Positions 57,107-64,000 of a DNA stretch of 64,000 nt are shown piece by piece (the first letter of the stretch is position 1; the number at the start of each line of letters is the position of its first letter). Source of the DNA: Diphasiastrum complanatum. Its lineage: Eukaryota > Streptophyta > Lycopodiopsida > Lycopodiales > Lycopodiaceae. A program made the position numbers and the translations under genes. The notes under the pieces were generated by a model. The model was not told where the DNA came from. It did no database searches and was given only the letters and a program-made list of their open reading frames with translations. The DNA lies in NCBI GenBank assembly GCA_029204225.1, contig MU832638.1, positions 1 to 64,000 on the forward strand, given 5' to 3'.

Positions 57107-60100
57107 AAATATACATAAATCGAGTTTTTTTTTGCATCTTTTTAAGGGTTTTTACATTTTATGAGTAGATTTTTGGAAGTTTTGCGAGTTTTTCCTCATC
57201 CATGATTTAACAAAAAGGTAGCACACTTTTCATGCTAGTACACAATTTTCTATAGATAAGGGTTATGTTTGGTACATAGGTAGAAATCCCACTAATCTTC
57301 ACATTCCTTTGAATATAGGTTTGTTTGAATTATGGAAAAATGTTCATAACGCTCTGAAGGACTTAACTAGGTCCATCAAAAGACACTTTGTTACGTTTTA
57401 ATTATAGAGTTATTTATATTATGGAAAATTGTTTATGGGGGTATAAAGGCTAATATGTCAACATGCCAGCCTACAAAAAACATTTCAAAAGAAAACTATT
57501 TTTTCATTTTTGAGGTGACTGGGCTATTTTGCTCCAAATTTTATTATTCTTATTTGTATAAAGACTTTTGAAATTGATAAGTTTTTTTTTTCTTGTTTAA
57601 GGCTAGCAGGTCGGCCTACTAGACTTTACTGTTCTATAAACATTTTTTTTCTCCATAATCAAAATAAACTTATATTCAAAGGGTAAATAAATATACCTAT
57701 TTGAAATTTGATGGGTAACAATGTACCAAAGCACAATTATACACTATTAGGAAATTGAGTAGTGGCATGGAAAGGTTAAGTTCAAAATGTGGAATCATGT
57801 CTTTTTAATTCCTACAATGTGCTTGAATTGCTTTATAAAACATAAATTTTATCCATAAAATCACTTTCAATCATAACAAATTTAGGACAAGTTGGAATAT
57901 GTAATTATGCCAATTGATCTAAATGCAAACTCACCTTTGCAATGCGAGCTAGTAAAATCAGAAACAATTTACAAATCAGGAGTTCTAGTGGTACATTTTA
58001 TCTAATGGTACCACTAGAACTCCATCAATAGGCCTCTTGAACTTTCATAAATAATTTATGCCTGAATTTAAAAAATTTACTAGAACACAATGTTGTTTGC
58101 CTACTTAAAACACACAATTCTTTAGACATTCAATTTAGTTTTAAAAAATAGACTTACCTCTAGAATTCTTTTCTCATTTTCTATAAAGAAAGTTGGCCAT
58201 CTGCAACTCTAGAAAGAACACTCTCGACTAACTCCATGGAGTTGATGTCTTGCATATTTTGCCATTCAATAATACCCATATTTGTAGCAATGGGTTTTAA
58301 CGTCGAAGACACAAAGGCTAAGTTTTTGGAGATTTCGTGGAAGCAGGTGTTGCTTGCCATATGTTTTTGTTTTTAAGCACTTTCTTTTGCTTCTTCATGT
58401 TGCGTGTATAGTGCTCAAGACTAGAGAATGATATAGGAATGAAATTGCCATTATTTTTCATAAACTGACATCATAAATTTTTTGATGATTTTATATATAG
58501 GCATATAAGCAAGCCCTTTTATAAGTAATAGTCTTCAAAATATCAAGAAGCTTGAAAGGAATGCAAGATTTTTGAGGATCACTCAAAATGGGTTTTTTGA
58601 GCACTGTGTGTGGGACTTTGCAATTTTCAAAGAGTAATTACAAATTTTGAGATTTGTGGTTGTCGTGGCTTCTATTACCACTAAGAGGCTTCTCCATGCA
58701 TGGCCCATATAAACGTAGCCTATGGAGGTTGCATGCATGTCGAGCGATTCATGTAGCCTCCACAAAGTTTACTTCTATGTTTCATTTTCTTTCATTTCTA
58801 ATTTCTTGTTTTCTTTTGACTACACCTTCAAGATCTGCACCTTAAAGATTACATCTCTCACTACTTTTGAATTGCCAAGATTGGACAACAATGAGAATCA
58901 TTATGGTTTCAATTCATTAGCATGTCCATATTGGCTTCTTGCCAGGTTTTGGTCCACTTCGGCTTGATTGCTCTACAAAAACCATTCCCACCTCCCCTTA
59001 TTATGCAGCTTCCTCAAAGGTGGTAGTCGGTGCATCCTTCCTATACCTTCATCAAAACAGTCGGCCCTCTTCATCAAAAAGTATCCGGACATCAAGTATA
59101 GAGGTGGCTATACCTTACATGACAAGGTTGAGGACCTCTTGAAGCTGGATCTTGCCAACCTTATTGCCCTTTTGCATCCTCAACCAGATTGGTGTAAGGC
59201 AATTCTCACGCGCCATCCCAAGATGCTCAAGTAATGTTTCCAAGTTGCGACAGAAATTAGGGCAAATCTAGCGTACCACCCAATGTCCAAAAGACAAGTG
59301 TGGCAAGCCCTAAAGACTCCAAGCATTGGGACATACAACTAGGACTCCAAGCATTGGGACATACAACTGGCCCAAGGTCCACTCAACAAATAGTTGGGCC
59401 ACGTTAGTCAACTTCTTGCATGCTCTAAACCAATTATTGAATGACGCGGTTAACTCTCCAAATCCAATCATTCTATAAGGCTATTATAATGTGGAGACAC
59501 TCATCATGGCTGCCAAGGTTGATACAAGATGAGATCTCTGCTTCAATGAATACTGCTTTGATCCTAATAAGCTTTGAAGTCACCAACGATCGATAAGGCA
59601 AGTAGATCAAACAAGATCCATAAGTAGAATCCTAGCGGAATCCTCATCTTCTTGAATTGGCAAGCTATTATTGATCACCATAGTATCGAGCCACTTTTTG
59701 TATAGTGTGTTTGTCAATAATAGCTTGTCCACGCTCAACAAGTAAAAAAAAAAGTCCTTCAAAAAGCATAAATATTAACTCATTTTGATTTCTATTGTTT
59801 TTCAATGTTCTTTACGTTTCTGTTTATTTATTTTTCTATTATTCACTTTTTTATTTTCTTTACAAGTAGTAATTGTCAAATACAATTCCTTGTTTTCTCC
59901 CTCTCATTAGAATATTCGTTCTCACATTTTTTTTCCCTCATTTTTTTATGCCATTCTCCTCTTCTCTCTCTCCTTTCTACCCCGTCCTCATTCCCTCATC
60001 GTGGCACTTCCCAGTTCACATCGCCATGAAGATAGACATTCAACAACCTCAAGCAACCGCTACATATGTGTCAAGGGACTATCACCAAATTCATTCAGGG

Positions 60101-62729
60101 AGCATGTTGTCAAATTCCCATGCAATCTTTTAATGGAATTCTAGCTAGTACAAATCGTATGGGAATATCCAATTGCGGAATTGCTACCACAAAACATCAA
60201 CAAAAGAATTGCAACAACAGCTCTAGAACTCATATCTACTGGGAACCGTACCATCAAAAGAAAGTCGAGAAGTAGTGGACGGCCAAAGAACAGACAACAA
60301 GCCTGACGCCTCACAACCGTATTTTTATGGCGATGAGAATAAAAGCATGGCTGAGTCAGCAAGTGTAATTAAAACTACCGGTGTTGTAAAGTCAAACACA
60401 AATAAATGGTGCAATGTACTCGTAAGCCAAAGGCCATAAGTCATAGTTTTGGTAGCTAATGTTTATTTGTGCAAACTCCATCACTTTTTAAAAATTTATT
60501 GGGTAGTTAAGATCCATTTAGCATTGAATTCAATAATTTTGTGAGCAGATTAGGTTTTATAGACAAACTACAAAAAGCAATATATCATAAAACATTGTAC
60601 ACAATATTTTTCATCTAAATTTGGAATATTGCAAGGAAGTTGTAAAGACTTAATATGTTAATTTAAAACTATCATTGTAGAAATTCAACTTTTAAATTAA
60701 TGGAAGTATTTGAGTAGATTAAAAAAACATTTGGTGTTTAAAGCACATAGCCGTCACCTTTATATGATCTCCATTTATGTTTTTGGAGATCTAGAGAAAA
60801 ATCTCACCTAGGCTAATTCGATATAGCTCTATTTAAATAATAACTATGACACTTTTCCGCTTGAGATGTCAAAATTGTGTGCTACATATGCAAACAATGC
60901 TTATATCAAGCCTTGTCTTCATTTTGACCAATTTTTTGTTTGTTTTTAGTTGTTCTTTCAAGGTTCTTTTGTCTTAATGTACAACTCGAGATGCTTTGAT
61001 TGTAGCTGCATTGAAATTAAGTACCGAAGAAGGGAAATGGTATGGAGTTTGCTTTAGAATTTTGAGTCTCCACTATAATGGTCATATTTCTCTTTTTTTC
61101 ATATCGTTTGCTAGCTATATGATGGTAGGTAACACATAGGTTCTAGCTTATTTCAAATGTTAGATGTTTTAAACTTTAGAATATGAAAATGGGTAGTATG
61201 TTGTGTAAGTAGATCTTTTTTGTCCTTAAATATTCTTATAAGTTCATATCTCACTATGGGCTCCTCATTTTGAGTATGTTAATTTTGTTGCCAATAGCTT
61301 AGAGAGTGGAGTAAAACGCTTTTGCCAAAAAAAACCTTTATCATTAGTTTACTCCATGAAATGTATGCAGAACATGCCTATCTTTATGCTAGCAGATTTC
61401 ATTGTACTTGGACATGGATAGCTCATATCACCATTTGATTAAACTCTACAAGAATTTACTTCGAGACCTGTAAGACGGTGTGCATAGAGCATCTGACTAG
61501 CAGCTAGAAATTTCCAATTTGGTCCATAACAGAGTTTTTTGGTTCCTCAGCCATAGATGAAAGAGTACCTTTTTGCCAGAAAACTGCGGAGTTGGTCAAT
61601 AAAAAAATGTACCAAATTTTCTTGACCAAATGCCGGCAGTAGGCCCATGAATATACATATGAACTCTTAACCTGAATTTCAGTTCAAGCTCACCTCCTAC
61701 TATTGGTAAGGTGCTCTTATTATCCGGATAATGTAGCGAGTACAGAGCTCTTATGGATAATGAAGCATGTACAAATGAAAAAATTGAGATAGAATGTGTT
61801 GTATGCATGACAATGGTTGCCTAGTGATATTAATGATTTCCAAGGACAAAAACAATGCTTAGATGGTTAATTACTTGCATCATAAATCACCACAAACAAT
61901 ACAAGTCCCAAATGACCCAAATGACGTGAAATTTAAAGTAATGGGTCTTACAGGTTTCTTCTGCACCTAGAAAGCCTATCCAGTAGGGAGTATAAACATC
62001 GGTTTAATATGAATAATGATTGGCACAATCTTCAATCGTCAGCCTGAAAGCTCACATTCTAATTATTCTCAAAATGTATGCACTCTATGTTGATGTTATC
62101 AAGACTTTCGAACAATTCCTGCAGAAGCTAAGTTAAAGTAGGTAGTTGTAAATGCCACATGGATGCAAAGTGCATAGTCGTTTGTGATTCATTTGTTTCT
62201 TTTTGTTTTGGTCCTAAGCTCAAGCCCAAAGTAACTTCCTTTCAGCTCTGAGCTTGGGTGCAACGTGCTAATCCAAAATAGCACCGGCATTACACTAGTT
62301 TCTTCTTGTCAAGATAGTTTTTCGTCAATGCATCCATAACAGCACGAACTACATAAGAACGCGCAGCATTTCTATTCATTGACTTTGGTCAATCAAAACC
62401 AGAACAAAGCTTCACTCTTCACTGAGAAATGATCTACTGACACTGCAATTGGGAATGATAAAAAAATTATTTCAGCCTTCTTGAAATAATCTAATGACAT
62501 CAATAGTGGCTTCTCCTAGATGATCTCATCATCCAAATTGAACCCATGAGTTCAGAAACCAAAATGGGAAACAAGAGTACAACACAATTGCCAAATTGGC
62601 AAAGCTCAGATCTATGGCTTGAATCCACAACAGCTATTGAACTTCCTCAAAGACAAACATAATGATAAAGAGCAACGTCGGAGAATGGCGCATAGACTAT
62701 GATACAGAATAAATGCAGATCAGCTTGCT
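57107..62729. other. intergenic, no recognisable gene
   Basis: AT-rich sequence between C3 and LHCB3. I see no conserved domain. A perfect 16-bp inverted repeat lies at 57979-58023. A 27-bp tandem duplication (GACTCCAAGCATTGGGACAT starts each copy) lies at about 59318-59372. Several ORFs of 60-90 codons (for example 58968-59234) have no motif I know. The part nearest LHCB3 should include its 3' UTR, but no clear polyadenylation signal was found. Confidence 0.6.
57979..58023. repeat. perfect 16-bp inverted repeat, 13-nt loop
   Basis: GGAGTTCTAGTGGTAC at 57979-57994 is the exact reverse complement of 58008-58023. Confidence 0.95.
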
Positions 62730-63869
62730 TCAGCCTCCTGGTACAAACCTGGTTGCATAAGCCCAGGCATTGTTAGCAACAGGGTTGTCTAGATGATCAA
62801 AGAGATTCTCCAGAGGCCCTTTGCCTGTCACGATGGCCTGCACAAAGAATCCGAACACTGAAAACATAGCCAACCTGCCATTCTTGATCTCCTTCACCTT
62901 CAACTCTGCAAAAGTGTCTGGATCGTCTGCAAGCCCAAGAGGGTCGAAGTATTTGCCTCCTGGGTAGAGATCTCCGCCCTCACCGACGCCTGGCAGGCCA
63001 TTGATGCGGTAGCCCTCCACGGCGCTCATCAGCACCACCTGCACAGCCCACACAGCCAGAATGCTCTGGGCATGCACCAGGTTGGGGTTGCCCAGGTAGT
63101 CCAGCCCACCTTCTGTGAAGATCTGTGCTCCAGCCTTGAACCAGACAGGCTCTTTGAAGTCCACCCTCACAAATTTTTCCAACACCTCGGGAAAAATCAT
63201 GCCCAGAGCTCCCAGCATGGCCCATCGCCCGTGGATCAACTGCAAAGCAAGGGCAAATCCGTCAGCATGCTCTGAGGAACCTTTCTGTTATCATAAGGAA
63301 GTTGAGATAAAATGGCGGTACTACCTCAAGAGCCCGATTTCGTGCGAAAGATTCTGGGTCAGCAGAGAGGCCCGCTGTGTCCCATCCATAGTCGCCAGGG
63401 AACTCGCCCGTCAGATAGGATGGAGTCTGGGCAGAGAATGGGCCTAGAAACTTTGGACGATCTGGTCCATACCAGTAATCTGAACCCTGCTTACATCAAT
63501 CCAAAGGACCATTGCACATTCAGTTCAAACCAAAAGATTAAAAAGCGTTTCTGGATCTGAGGTAAGGGAATAAAACTACCTACATAACGGCAAAGGATCA
63601 AGCATGATGCATTTCTAGATCTCTAAAAGAATAGAACAATGCTGCTTGCCGGACTAAATTAGGAATCTGAAACTACAGCACAATAAATGAGAGTTCAGAA
63701 GACAAATGAATGAGCTTATTACCATCATGGTGATCCTAGCCTGGCATGCAGGCAGCTTCTGACGCAGCACATTGCCTAGGATGGAATCCACCGAATTGAG
63801 GCCCCAAAAAGAGGACCTGCTGATGCTACCTGCTGTGGAAGCTGCAGCAATCATGGATGATGATGCCAT
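62730..63869 (-). CDS. LHCB3: LHCII type III chlorophyll a/b-binding protein
   Basis: Nuclear gene for a thylakoid light-harvesting protein that joins LHCII trimers at photosystem II. Exons on the minus strand are 63869-63723, 63486-63325 and 63239-62730. Both introns (236 and 85 bp) are GT-AG and phase 0. The product is 272 residues; type III proteins are near 265. Residues 1 to about 45 are a Ser/Ala-rich chloroplast transit peptide ([15 protein letters not shown]). WYGPDR (54-59) is the LHCII trimerisation motif. E103, H106 and R108 of LIHGRWAML mark the first membrane helix; E220, N223 and R225 of [10 protein letters not shown] mark the third. [14 protein letters not shown] and [12 protein letters not shown] are typical of LHCB3 rather than LHCB1/2. 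An in-frame upstream ATG (63917) exists, but the MASSS start fits the family. No lesion is seen. Confidence 0.96.
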
Positions 63870-64000
63870 ACGCACCTCTTTGTGCTCGATACCAGTTATG
63901 CCACAGAAACCTCTCAACAGCTATAATTCTGCCACGGATTTCAGTGAATTTCCTTCTAAATCAGCTCCACCTCTCTCCCTCTCTCGCTCGCTCGCTCTCT
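63870..64000 (-). promoter_or_regulatory. LHCB3 5' flank / 5' UTR with GA-rich tract
   Basis: Upstream of the start codon the minus strand reads AGAGAGCGAGCGAGCGAGAG and further GA repeats at the window edge (63971-64000). Such GA/CT tracts are common in plant 5' UTRs. The TATA box and promoter probably lie beyond the window. Confidence 0.5.

Noticed and set aside
58583-59234. Overlapping small ORFs as a protein-coding gene.
   Set aside because: No recognised motif, no consistent frame, no splice pattern I could defend.
61596-61808. Minus-strand 70-codon ORF near LHCB3.
   Set aside because: No motif, AT-rich context, no supporting signals.
63870-63917. Upstream in-frame ATG for LHCB3 (adds 16 residues).
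   Set aside because: [11 protein letters not shown] is a typical LHC transit-peptide start; the upstream stretch (with KEVR) is not, so the ATG at 63869 is preferred.

Overview
This window is nuclear DNA of a land plant. One intact host gene lies at the right end: a three-exon, minus-strand light-harvesting chlorophyll a/b protein of the LHCII type III class (LHCB3, 62730-63869). The rest is mostly LTR-retrotransposon debris, chiefly Ty1/copia, carrying primer-binding sites complementary to plant initiator tRNA-Met (TGGTATCAGAGC). LHCB3 is a land-plant gene reported missing from Pinaceae and Gnetales, so the source is probably not one of those. Dense nested copia elements suggest a large genome. 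I cannot name the species.

Left part (1-12.25 kb): a three-level nest. A copia element of family C (C2) was entered by element A1, and the 3' LTR of A1 was entered by B1. B1 is complete from LTR to LTR (807-6775) with a perfect GTCTT target duplication. A minus-strand Ty3/gypsy pol fragment (9.6-11.6 kb) and a family D gag start (11.6-12.25 kb) follow, then about 2.2 kb of AT-rich DNA.

14.6-25.2 kb: several copies of family E, which has LTRs and a gag-like protein with two Cys/His clusters but no visible pol (a LARD-type, non-autonomous element). CT/GA microsatellites sit in its LTRs. One E LTR contains a tiny tRNA-like insertion with a perfect 16-bp target duplication. A copia gag fragment with a fold-back hairpin, an internally deleted F element and pieces of H follow.

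25.2-45.1 kb: minus-strand copia pieces (D4, D2, J, H2, D3). D2 contains a solo LTR of family H with perfect TGATG duplications. H2 contains element K (35748-41976), which has two 834-bp LTRs and long but broken gag-pol frames.

45.1-57.1 kb: C1, a minus-strand A2 and C3. A2 is split by a 1217-bp GC-richer insert that looks like a solo LTR. 57.1-62.7 kb holds no recognisable gene and leads into the 3' side of LHCB3.

No retrotransposon here appears able to encode a complete pol by itself. Signals that cut across families are a CACACGTGTG palindrome near LTR ends and in 5' leaders, TTCGCGAA-type sites in LTRs, and internal deletions at short repeats.
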